64,000 bases of DNA from Portulaca oleracea (Eukaryota > Streptophyta > Magnoliopsida > Caryophyllales > Portulacaceae): assembly GCA_029582165.1 (NCBI GenBank), contig CM055884.1:15642537-15706536 (forward strand). Reading direction: 5' to 3'. The notes below the pieces were generated by a model. It had not been told where the DNA came from. It saw only the letters and a list, made by a program, of their open reading frames with translations, and did not search any database. The translations under genes and the position numbers were made by a program. Of this stretch, positions 54,176 through 64,000 are shown one piece after another; the stretch's first letter is position 1, and every line of letters starts with the position of its first letter.

Positions 54176-54747
54176 TGAAAGATCCTCTTCCGTGCAAAGG
54201 ACATTGACCTGTGCAGGATCAAGGATGGATCAAGGACGTTTATCTAAACGTCATGCCAACCACAACAAGGGAATATGTTTTGAAGTGAAAGACCAAAGAA
54301 GAGCAAAAACCAAATTAGGGAAGTATCTCTCAATTGATCCTCTGAAGTTTTAGCCGCCTATTCTCTGAATTAAGATTGACTAATTGATCCCTTTATTTCA
54401 GGAAATACCAAATCAAGGAAAGAGAAGAAAAGATTGAAGTAGAGATATTCTAAATCAAGACCAAGAAGGAAACAACAATTAAGGAAGTTATAATTCAACA
54501 CAAAGAAGGAAGGAATCCAAATTGCAATGGCTCTATTACGTCTGGAAGCTAATTAAATAGAAGAAATCTTGCTCATGGAAAATCAACTATTCCACGGATG
54601 AAATAGGGTGTATCAAACAGAAATAGTGTTTTCGTGTTTGAGAGAAAATTGTATGTGAGATTGCTTGTAAGAGTGCTTTCAAGTTCTTAACGGATCTAGA
54701 ACTGTGATAGACTCTTGTGATCAGATCCTAGACGGACTTAGGATTTC
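54176..54747 (+). repeat. 3' LTR of the SIRE element, truncated
   Basis: Begins TGAAAGATCCTCTTCC and follows the 5' LTR to GGACTTAGGATTT (matching 47389-47401), then diverges abruptly. About 310 bp of the LTR end is missing. Confidence 0.9.
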
Positions 54748-55760
54748 ATATATTAGATGGTGTAGGAACAAAGTAACTCATTCCCTAACCTACTTCCAAC
54801 CTAAAAGAACTCGTATGAACTATGAAGCATTAAGGACAAAAACATACTAAGCACACTAATCAGTACAAGGACCTCGAATTTGCAATGATCAATTTAATAA
54901 CAAAAGAAAGAAGTATACACATTATTGAAATATAACAAATGAAAAAGTACAAAAGATATAGGAAAGATTTCACACCTCTTTTAAGGAATCGTTTCGTTGG
55001 GAAAGACTTTTCATCCACAGAAGCGCTAGTTTCAACTTTCTTAGACCTACCAACTACCTTGAGCTCTCTTTATGGTTTAACTTACACACTCATTAGTCCT
55101 TAAGACTAAATACACTCAATAAGTCTCTCACACAATAATTAGCCTGTGCGACTTCCCAAACTCACTTAATACAAGTTCCTTAGTATGGGAACACTTCAAT
55201 GATCAAGGACTTTGTTACAAGAGAACGCAGAAGAAAGATTAGGAGTGAGATGCTTCTCTCTTGTAGATGATAGTGTTACCTTTGAATATCTTTAATCAGC
55301 GCATATGATCAAAATGAGGTTGCTATTTAAGAAGTCTTGCATTCTTCTAGGTCGTTGGATATGCTCAATGAGGACTTTGGTATGAATTAAGAATCTTGCA
55401 TTCTCCATATTTGTTCCACAAGAAAGGCAACTCCATTCTTCTAGGATCTTGATGAGGCCTTCAACACCATATGACTATTGTATAATCTTCTTCAAGATTC
55501 TTGTCGTTGCTTTTCATTATATTTTATCCAATTCGGACTACCAAATCTTGTCAATGAAATTAATGAACCAAGTTAATAAACCAAATCTTGTCAATGAAAT
55601 TAATGAACCAAGTTAATGAACCAGGCAAAAAAAAAAAAAAGATTGTTGAAAGTATACTGGACATATTTTTGGGTTATCGACCTGAAGAGATGACCTAAGA
55701 AGCAAATTGACCATGAAGGATTAGAAGGACAAAGAAGTCCCAAATTGTAAAATATGTGGG
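54748..55760. other. unclassified non-coding segment, perhaps an antisense LTR piece
   Basis: No gene. The sequence has AAGGAC words, AAGAAAG purine tracts and, on the minus strand, a TATTTAA-like stretch near 55330, all reminiscent of SIRE LTRs, but I found no TG...CA ends or copy in the window. It interrupts or replaces the 3' LTR end of the SIRE. It contains a 40-bp tandem duplication. Confidence 0.35.
55541..55620. repeat. 40-bp tandem duplication
   Basis: CCAAATCTTGTCAATGAAAT... occurs twice head to tail (55541-55580, 55581-55620) with one difference (TTAATAAA / TTAATGAA). Confidence 0.95.
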
Positions 55761-58700
55761 TGTAATAACCCAGTGTTAATTAGACCCTAATGTTGTTTAA
55801 TTAAATTAATGAACAAAAGTCGCACATTTCAATTCACCTAACTGTGTGTTTTGTACGACTTGAACAGTGCAATGACCACCAATTCTCCATTACAGTAATT
55901 TTGTTAGATACCTCTCAAATAGTATTACCGATCCTTTCTAGTAAACCATAGCATTCAGATCTTGTGTCTGACAATTTCCCATTCGAATTTAGTATTATTG
56001 GAGAATTGAGTACTCATGAAATTTCTAGTAGTAAAATTTCTCATAGTTAGTCAAATAGAATCTTATGCGGGAACCTCATACTAATGGTATCGGGTTAAAA
56101 AGGTGGGATTAGTAAGTGATTGGGCCTGTTTATTTTTTTCTTCTTCCAAATCAACCCAATAAGTTTGAGTAGTTGGGCCAGCCTTATAAGAAGGGAAGTA
56201 ATAATATATTCCCTCATTTTAATTTCAATATCTGATTCAAACTCACTCCCTCAAACTCTCAAGACTCTCTCTTTCTCCCTCACTCACGTTCTGCCTGCCT
56301 TCACTCTTTGTCTCGCCGACCCTCTCTGCTCTCTATCGGCGACGTCTGCACCGGTGACGCCCGTGGTCAGTGGCTGGAGGGCTCTCTGTTTCAGTATCTC
56401 TCTCTCGGTTGCTCTAATTCTCTCCTCTTTTGAAGGTAAATCTCTAAACTCTCATATCTTAAATCAAATTTAATTGAGTGAATTGTATTTGGGTATGAAA
56501 TTATGAGTTTAATTAGTTGATTTAGTGAGTAATTGAAGTGCAAGTTATAATCTTGGGTTTTGTTGATTTTTGAAGAGTAAATTAGGTTGAAATTGATGCG
56601 AACCAAGTAAGAAGTTGTGAAATTAGGTTTGATTGTTGAAATTGTGTTCTGCATGTTAATTTTGATGGTAATATGAGGTTCAAGAGTATATGTATGTAAA
56701 TTAGGTGGAAGTAAAGAAAGTTAGGAATGATTGTTGAGAGGGGGAATATTAGGATTTTGGTTAGATTATATTAAATGATGGTAATTTGTGAATGCATGTC
56801 AAGAATCAAAGATTTCTATGAGTATCTGAATGGAATTAAATCTTTCAAGTATTGCATGTATTTTAAATGGGTTGAAATGTTGAAGAATTGCAAAATTTTA
56901 TGTTTTGAGGGTAAATTTGATTTAACTTCATGTTCGGTTTATGAGAATTATAAGGAATAAGCCTTGTTTGTGATTTGTGGGACTTGAAATAAAGAAGATT
57001 AGTAGATTGGGCTGCTGTGCAAAGAAGGTTAATAATGAAAGACACACTTAAGAGGTACAATAGAGTATTAAATCAAGTGAAATATAAAGGAAACAAACTC
57101 AAACTTGTCGGTTTGTAAGTACCTCTGGTATTCTGAACTTTCTGGAGACAACTGAGACTCTCATAACCAAAAATATTATAAATGTTAGTAGCCTTAAGTA
57201 TTAGCTTGCACCCGATTTTGGAATTTGGGGATTTCGTTATGTATAACTCAAGTTATAGCAAAACTAGTGAAGGGGTTCCACTATATACGAATTTGGTTGG
57301 ACAGTAGGTTTATGAGTAATTTCAAGGGACAAATAGATCTTATTAGGTTACAAGTTCAAGATGAAAGTTTTAGTATGTTCTACAAGCTTTCCGTAATTGG
57401 GCTTTATGCATTCATTGAACATCGGGAGAGAAAGTTATGGTCCATTTTATTTAGCTATGTAAATAAATTATGTCCAGAAAATAGTGGTAACTATGGCATA
57501 TTCTATACACTGCTAGGACCTTTTCTAGGGCTTATATGAGATTGATGTCAACATAAAACTTGTAGTATGCGGTTCAAGAGTTCCAAAGATTATTTATATG
57601 CACTCAACTGATATTGAGAGCCCGAGTTATAGCTTTTCGAAATATCATTCCCGACTATGTTATTTGACAAAACAACTTTGCTTTATCACTGAGTTTCACC
57701 TTTTAGCAAGTGTTTTTAGTTTCAACTCTTAATTAGAAGTTGTAGAACTTAATTGGAGCTTTCCCAAAAAGCCCTCTTGCAAGGTTTTTCGAGTCATGTA
57801 GGAAGAGTTAGATCTTTCCGAGTATCATGAAAATCCCCGAAATCTTCCTATCTTGTTGAGTTTTGTTTTATTGATTTATTTAAGGAACTCTTCCCTTCTA
57901 AGAACCCAACCTGAGTCTTTTCTTTATTCGTATCTTAAGTATCCTCCAAGGGGTCGTTGCCGCTACTTGTTCAAGTCCGCTCAAGTGCAAGTGGTTCTTC
58001 AGTCGGCCTAGTTCAAGGTACGCATATTACCTATACACTTCTTAAACTCTTTATTTGAGTTAATAAGCAAGTGTAATAACCATAATGAGAATAAGTAAGG
58101 TTTACTTGTTTTGTCACATAATCATGGCCCCGAGCTATGTTACTTGTGCCATAGAGCACTACCAAAGTTAATACCTGGCCAGTGTACACCCATCTGGACC
58201 TCCCGATCGGTCCGGGTATGTGCATACGGAGGCTTATAGCGATGATCGCAAGCAGGGGAGCATCAAGATAATAAAATGGCAAGCAAGTTTTATTGTAACT
58301 TTATTGTTTTATTGTTTTATTGTTTGCAAAATGAATTGAAATGCACAAAATAAAATGACTTGCTAAATGTTTGACTGTATAGGGTATGCGTATTGAGCTT
58401 ATCTCATTTGCAAAAGCATTTTTGTGTTTTGTTTTAGGTGGTCCTTGGAAAGGGAAGTCTCCCAAGGCAAATCCCGCTAAGTCACTCACCGACCCTTAGA
58501 AGGTGAACTTTCTTGGTTGAAGTTTAGTTCTTTTGTACTTCGATGGTGGGAAAATTGTATTTTGGAGATGAATGTAAACAAAGATTATGTGGATGGTACC
58601 CTTGTGTATAAGTTATGGTTGTTGCCTGTGTGTTATATCCTAAAAACTCATTTGGGTCGTAGTATTGACATTTTATGGTCTCTCTTGCTGAACTAGGAGT

Positions 58701-58914
58701 GTTTTTAATGTATGCATGCTTTTGGAAGGTAGTTCGTATTCAAGTTATGAGTGAAATGTAAAGTCTTGTTTTCTTCTTTGGGTTTGTGTTGATTAGCCTA
58801 GTTCATGGGTAGTGAACGACGGTAATACCCTTTGGCTTTTAATCCACTGCACTAATCATTGGGTTAAGTTATGTTTATGTCTTAATATAGTGATTATAAC
58901 CTGGGGATGTTACA
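55761..58914 (+). repeat. 5' LTR of the Tekay-like element (3154 bp)
   Basis: TGTAATAACCCAG...GGGGATGTTACA. A TTATAA promoter-like site (56184-56189) is followed by a CT-rich leader (about 56240-56420), as in transcribed plant LTRs. It holds several short open frames without motifs; treat them as non-coding. Start and end are inferred from TG/CA and the adjoining PBS since the second LTR is not in the window. Confidence 0.7.
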
Positions 58915-58936
58915 GTTTGCGGTATCAGAGCAAAAC
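58915..58936 (+). other. primer-binding site of the Tekay-like element
   Basis: TTTGCGGTATCAGAGCA directly follows the LTR. GGTATCAGAGC matches the initiator tRNA-Met PBS core; the base before it is changed (T to C in TGGTATC). Confidence 0.75.
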
Positions 58937-59458
58937 AATGTTGGAGTTGTTGAGATTAGAAGTAAGAGAGGGTATGAATGAAGAGTAATATACAGAATAT
59001 AGGAGGATTGTTTCAAGTATGGAAATTGTGTCTTCTTAATTGTTGAAGTGTGTTGCATCAAAAAATAAAAATAGTAAATTGTTGAAGTGTGTAGTTGAAT
59101 GTTATTGGGAATGTTTGATAGGTCATAAAGTGAATAGGATAAGTGAGTGGGGCGTCAATGGAAGAAAAAGTTATAGTCAAGAGAATGAGTTGTGTTTTAA
59201 GAGCATATACTTACCCATGTTAAACCGGTGGCTCAAGGAGTTTGGAGCATCGACAAGGAAGTTGATATATGTAATCCCAATTTTTTTTTTTAGGGAATTA
59301 TTGTAAGATGATATTTTTCATGTAATGAAGGGCCAATATGAAGTTGTGACATGCAAGGAAAAGGATTACATGTTATATATTGTTGTGAATTACAAACTAT
59401 GGCATGTGGGAAAAATTATTGTATTAATAAATAGGATATTTTATGTTTGCATTGTAGC

Positions 59459-60513
59459 ATGTCTCACACATCAGGAAGTGATCATCCCCAGGAAAATTCT
59501 AGGGAAGAAATGACAGATAGCCAAATTAATCACCTGCAAATTCAGGGACCCCAAGTTTCCCCTCAGGTTGCCTCGAACCTAGGCTGTTCCTCCACTATGG
59601 TGCCCCCTCTTAATTCCCTTACCAAGAGTATTTGGGATATATTATTTAGGAACTCTTACGACGTATTCCAAATCCCAATAACCTTGTAGAAGACCCACCA
59701 AAAGAGGATAAGTATGCTGATAAAGTAGCCAAAAGGAACCCAAAGAGTTATGGGTGAGGCTTTAATCCATTAGAACTTGACGAATGGATTCGCAACTTAG
59801 AAAATTTTTTTGAGGTAGTTGGAGTACGTGAGGGAAGGAAATTCACCATTGGGACTTTTTACCTGATTGGAGAAGCTGATATTTGGTGGAGTACCATGAA
59901 GGGCAAATATAAAAATGCTGGATTGACATGGGATGATTTTCTAGTAGACCTCAGGGCAAAATTTTACCCTGTCTCTTTACAGCGCCAGAAGAAGAAGGCA
60001 TTCATGGAATTAAATATGTTTAACCAAGATATATCAGTGATGTAATATGTGGCTAAGTTTAATGAATTGGCCCGTTTCGCACCTAAATATGTAGCCACGG
60101 AGCTAATGAAGATGACAAGGTTTGAAAGTGGATTAGCTCCATACATCAGAAGTCAACTACCAGGATACCCGTTCCAAAGTATGCAAGAGTTATATTAACG
60201 GGCAGCTGAGGTGGAAAGACTAAAGAAGGAATTGAAAACCTTACATCAGGGGAATCAAGGGTATTCAAAGAGGAAATGGAATGACCGAGGAGGTGCAAGT
60301 AACAGTGACGAGGTACCATCGAAGAAACCAACTCCCAACCCAGCCAGAAATCGGCCTACACCAACGCTAGAGCCGTGCAAGAAATGCGGTAGGACCAATC
60401 ATACTACTAATCAGTGCAGGGTGGGGCCCGACAAATGTTTTGGTGTGGTAGTAATGAGCATCGAGCGGCTACCTGCCCCAAAAGACAACAGACTATGGAT
60501 CAAGGGACGATAA
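59459..60513 (+). pseudogene. Tekay-like gag
   Basis: ATG 59459 (MSHTSGSDHPQENSREEM). After a frameshift near 59675 the retrotransposon gag core is clear: WIRNLENFFEVVGV, WWSTMKGKYKNAGLTWDDF, FYPVSLQRQKKKAFMEL, YVAKFNELARFAPKYV, FESGLAPYIRSQL. Stops lie near 59760, 60040 and 60197. Two zinc knuckles end it: CKKCGRTNHTTNQC (60376-60417), then a second CCHC starting at 60436 that loses one base in its second codon, which shifts the frame into the protease frame. Confidence 0.85.
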
Positions 60514-60840
60514 AACCATCGCAAGTTCCTCATCCAGTACCCCCTCCATCGAATCAAGCTAGTATGGGTAAAGCTTATACAATGGGGAAGAAGGAAGTGG
60601 CAACATCTGGTACAATAGTCACTGGAACTCTTTTAGTGAACTCTAATCCTGTGTTTGTTTTATTTGATTCTGGTGCTTCACATTCCTTTATTTCTACGCG
60701 TGTTGTCACTGAATCAGACATAGATAACCTTGGGAATTATGTTAAGTACCGAATTAGCTTGTCCAATGGTCAATTTATAAAATGTGAAAAGACCTTTGCG
60801 GACGTTCCACTTAGTATAACTGAAGAGATTTTCCAGTAGA
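60441..60840 (+). pseudogene. Tekay-like protease
   Basis: Frame 3: VTGTLLVNSNPVFVLFDSGA then SHSFIS, with the catalytic DSGAS at 60666-60680. The frame slips again near 60835. This aspartic protease would process the polyprotein; catalytic residues are intact. Confidence 0.88.
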
Positions 60841-62560
60841 ACTTATTTTGATTGACTTGGCGGAGTTTGATATCATTTTGGGTATGGATTGGTTGTCAAA
60901 ATATGGAGCAAAGATAAAGTGCGATGAAGGAATTGCAGTTTTGAAGAGCAAGCTGGGAGGCAAGACTTATTTTAAGGGTGAATCGGAGAAAGCAAACTGC
61001 TCAATAATATCTCTTGTGAAAGCTAAGAAGCTTTTACTGCGTGGGGGTGTAGGTTATTTATGTTACATATCTTAGGGTAAACAACAAGAACTGAGTCTAA
61101 ATGATATTCCAGTAGTAAGAAAGTTCTCGAATGTTTTTCCTGAGGAATTTACTAAATTACCCTCAAGGAGGGAAGTGGATTTTGAGATAGAATTGGTGTC
61201 AGAGACGCAACCCATCTCTAAGGCACCATATAGGATTGCACCTGCTGAATTGAAGGAGCTTAAAGTACAATTAGGTGATCTACTACAGAAAGGGTTTATA
61301 AGGCCCAGTGTGTCACCTTGGGGAGCACCTATACTATTTGTAAGGAAGAAATATGGGAGTCTTAGGCTATGTATAAATTAAATAGAGCTGAATAAAGTTA
61401 CCATCAAAAATAAATATCCCCTCCCACGGATAGACGAACTGTTTGATCAATTACAAGGAGTTGGAGTGTTTTCAAAGATTAATTTGAGGTCAAGATATCA
61501 TCAGTTGAGGATTAAGCCTGAGGATATACCTAAGACTACTTTTAGAACCCGATATGGACACTATGAGTTTATAGTTATGTCATTTGGGCTTACCAATGCA
61601 CCGACGGTATTCATGGATCTTTTGAAACAGGTCTTTAGGTTGTATCTAGAAAAATTTGTGGTTGTATTCATTGATGATATTTTGGTCTATTCAAAGAACC
61701 AAAAAGAACATGAGCAACATCTAAGGATGGTGTTATAGACTTTAAGAGAACACCAATTATTTGCAAAATTGCAGAAGTGTGAATTCTGGTTAGAAGAAGT
61801 TGCATTTTTCGGTCATATAGTAACTAAGGAAGGAATCAAAGTTGACCCACAGAAGCTCGCTGTAGTCATGAATTGGTCTAGGCCAATGACTATTACGAAT
61901 GTAAGGAGCTTCTCAAGGATGGCTGGATATTATCAGAGATTTGTACGGAATTTTTCAAAAATCACCCTTCCATTAACCAATTTGCTCAAAAGGACGACAA
62001 AGTTTGAATGGACAGAAAGGTGTGAATAACCCTTTCATGAGCTTAACAAAAGACTCACCTTAGCCTCGGTGTTAACCGTACCTATTGAAGGGAAAGAGTA
62101 TGTTATTTATAGCGATGCATCTAAACATGGGTTAGGATGTGTGCTAATGCAGGATGATAAGGTCATCACGTATGCTTCCAGACAGTTGAAACCCTATGAA
62201 ATGAGTTACTCCACGCATGATTTAGAGTTAGCCGCAGTTGTATTTGCTTTAAAGATTTGGAGACATTATTTATATGGTGTACCAAATAAAGTCTTTTCGG
62301 ATCACCAAATTCTCAAGTACATCTTTACGCAAAAGGAGTTAAACTTGAGGCAGCGTAGATGGTTGGAGCTTATGAAGGACTACCATTCAATACCACCCAA
62401 GAAAGGCAAACTTGGTGGCAGATGCATTGAGCAGGAAGACACAACATACCCCAAGCGCGCCTTTGACATCCCAGCCCTAGTTGGCACAAGAAGTGTAGAA
62501 AGCAGGCATAGAGAGAGTACGTCAAGGGGATGTGATATCAAGGTTTGCTAGTCTACAGTT
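60841..62560 (+). pseudogene. Tekay-like reverse transcriptase and RNase H
   Basis: Frame 2 throughout, with stops at 61073-61075, 61379-61381, 61736-61738 and 62027-62029. Blocks: FDIILGMDWLSKYGA (end of protease linker), [89 protein letters not shown] (FIDD 61667-61678), CEFWLEEVAFFGHIV, then RNase [18 protein letters not shown] and [19 protein letters not shown]. In motif A the usual Asp of 'KIDLRS' is Asn (AAT, 61481-61483). The frame breaks near 62395 within the RNase H-integrase joint. Confidence 0.92.
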
Positions 62561-64000
62561 GCAACCATCTATCTAAGAAGAAATCAAAGCGGAGCAACTG
62601 GTTGATAAGACCATGATGTTCATTCGTTCCGGAGTGGAGAATGGAAAAGATGCCTGGTTTCTTGATTCATGATGATGGAACACTTAGGTTTCAAAACTGA
62701 TTGTGTGTGCCCGAAAGTGGGAGCCTGAGGAAAAGAATTTTGAATGAAGGTCTCAATACATTATACTCTGTACATCCAGGAGGTACCAAAATGTATCGGG
62801 ACCTGAGAGAGAAGTTTTGGTGGCCTAACATGAAAAAGGACATAGCCACTTTTGTAGATAAGTGTCTCACTTGCGATAAAGTGAAGATTGAGCACCAATG
62901 GCCAGTAGGTGAATTGAGACCCTTATAAATACCCACTTGTAAATGGGATTCCATATCTATGGACTTCATCATGGGTTTACCCACGACTGTTGCTAAGAAA
63001 AATGCAATTTGGCCAATTATAGATCGTTTGACCAAATCTGCCCATCTTACTCCCATACATGAAGGTTGGAAAGTGGATAAGTTGGCCAACATTTATGTCA
63101 AGGAAGTAGTGAGACTATATGGTATTCCAAAGGATATAGTCTCTGACTGTGACTCGAGGTTTCAGTCACGATTTTGGGCGGCTCTACAGAAAGCTTTTGG
63201 TACTAAACTCAATTTCAATAGTTCCTATCACCCAAAGACTGATGGCCAAACAGAAAGGGTAAATCAAATTGTGGAAGATATGCTTAGAGCATGCGTCCTA
63301 CATTTTCGTAGTAGTTGGGAGGAAGTGTTACCTTTGGTAGAGTTTTCATATAACAACAGTTACCAAGCTACCATTCAAATGGCGCCTTTTGAAGTTCTTT
63401 ATGGCAGAAAATGCAAGACCCCATTATGTTGGAGCGAGTTAGATGAAACCTTGATGGTAGGTTCCGATTTAATTCAAGATACAGTAGAGAAAATCAGAGT
63501 CATCCAACAGCATATCAAGACAGCGCAAAGCATACAGAAGAGTTATGTTGACAAGAGAAGGAAACCGATAGAGTTTCAAGTGGGGGACAAAGTATTTCTT
63601 AAAGTCTCACCGACAAAGGGCGTACGAAGATTCAACGTCAAAGAAAAGTTAAGCCCTTGGTATATCGGGCCATATGAAATGATTGAGAAGATCAACCCGG
63701 TAGCTTATAGGCTCGCATTGCCTTCTGATTTAGAACATGTTCACGATGTATTTCATATTTCGCAGCTCTGGAAGTATGTTCCCGATCGAAACCATGTGAT
63801 AGAGCCCGAACCTTTCGTAGTGGAGCAAAATTTTACTTATGAAGAAGTTCCCATTCAGATTTTGGATAGACGAATTAAACACTTGCGCACAAAAGATATT
63901 CGTTTGGTATAATTACTTTGGGCCAGCCACTCCTCTTCCGAAGCCACTTGGGAACCCTCACCTATTTTGAGGTAAATTCCAATGTTCACATATAATATTT
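62560..64000 (+). pseudogene. Tekay-like integrase and chromodomain tail (partial)
   Basis: Frame 1 from about 62690: zinc-binding HPGGTKMYRDLREKFWWPNM with CLTCDKVK, a TAA at 62926-62928, then a 317-codon open frame 62959-63912 with SMDFIMGLP (first Asp), DIVSDCDSRFQSRFW (second Asp), HPKTDGQTERVNQIVEDML (Glu), FEVLYGRKCKTPLCW, GDKVFLKVSPTKGVRRF and YEVFHISQLWKYV-like HDVFHISQLWKYVPD. After the TAA at 63910-63912 the frame still reads LLWASHSSSEATWE, the conserved 'LW..H..EEATWE' chromodomain strand. It ends shortly before the window edge, where another stop occurs. Confidence 0.9.

Larger units (their letters stand above)
46830..54747 (+). mobile_element. near-complete SIRE-type Ty1/copia element with third (env-like) ORF
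   Basis: 5' LTR, PBS, gag, protease, integrase, RT, RNase H, a long third ORF, repeated GGGGGAG/PPT and a truncated 3' LTR, in the order of plant Sireviruses. The remaining LTR parts differ at about 19 of ~572 positions by eye. Lesions: a stop in gag, frameshifts on both sides of the protease, a stop in RNase H and a frameshift in ORF3, so it is not autonomous. The 3' LTR breaks off at 54747 into unrelated sequence and no target duplication (left flank TAAAC) is recoverable. Confidence 0.92.
55761..64000 (+). mobile_element. Tekay-like Ty3/gypsy chromovirus, 5' part; runs off the window
   Basis: A 3.15-kb 5' LTR, PBS, gag with two zinc knuckles, protease, RT, RNase H, integrase and a chromodomain-like tail in sense. 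Long LTR plus C-terminal chromodomain point to the Tekay (Del) chromoviruses, which target heterochromatin. There are at least eight stops and four frameshifts, and the first RT catalytic Asp is Asn, so it is dead. The 3' LTR and target duplication are beyond 64000 (left flank GTGGG). Confidence 0.88.

Noticed and set aside
56120..57539. Short open frames of 61-117 codons in the Tekay-like LTR
   Set aside because: They lie inside the LTR, overlap each other on both strands and have no domain.
1..64000. tRNA, rRNA or other structured RNA genes
   Set aside because: I saw no cloverleaf with A and B boxes or rRNA core sequence. TGGTATCAGAGC hits are retrotransposon primer-binding sites, not tRNA genes.

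Overview
This is a gene-poor, AT-rich stretch of plant nuclear DNA, most likely from a eudicot with a large genome. The evidence is the element families present: plant L1-type LINEs with a C-terminal RNase H domain, SIRE-type and other Ty1/copia elements, a Ty3/gypsy chromovirus with long LTRs, a Tat-like gypsy element and many TIR elements. Two fragments derive from plant genes: a cytosolic NAD-dependent glycerol-3-phosphate dehydrogenase (GPDHC1 type) and the first exon of a B-box zinc finger gene. I found no intact host gene, tRNA, rRNA or CRISPR array. The species cannot be told from the sequence.

Layout. 1-0.97 kb: flank, with a possible 3' terminal exon at the very start. 0.97-2.66 kb: solo LTR with a perfect 5-bp target duplication. 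2.9-3.3 kb: LINE tail. 6.06-9.97 kb: minus-strand Tat-like gypsy with its 5' LTR. 9.97-12.15 kb: minus-strand LINE, cut by that LTR. 12.15-24.35 kb: an old plus-strand LINE ('LINE A') split by a 5.3-kb LINE ('LINE B', 13576-18905), by a pol-less SIRE-type copia (20242-24303) and next to a TIR element with internal tandem repeats (24351-25387). 25.5-26.5 kb and 36.2-38.2 kb: TIR elements sitting exactly inside (AT)n tracts; the large one carries the B-box exon. 27.1-35.7 kb: an old copia whose leader holds an array of short palindromes, with a young minus-strand Tork/Tnt1-like internal-deletion derivative nested in it (31532-34154). 38.4-39.7 kb: hAT-like non-autonomous element with a 735-bp palindrome-rich element inside. 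39.7-45.6 kb: low-copy-looking DNA with the decayed GPDHC1 exons. 45.7-46.8 kb: another TIR-like element with five ~163-bp repeats. 46.8-54.75 kb: a nearly full-length SIRE element with gag, pol and an envelope-like third ORF, its 3' LTR cut off. 55.76-64 kb: the 5' LTR and interior of a Tekay-like chromovirus that runs off the window.

The window is therefore a stack of insertions whose order can be read from nesting and duplicated target sites: LINE A before LINE B and the pol-less SIRE; the 27-kb copia before the Tork-like element; the hAT-like element before its inner element. No coding element looks autonomous. LINE B, the SIRE and the chromovirus all carry stops, frameshifts or changed catalytic residues, although the LTR pairs of the SIRE and Tork-like elements are still about 97-98% alike by eye.
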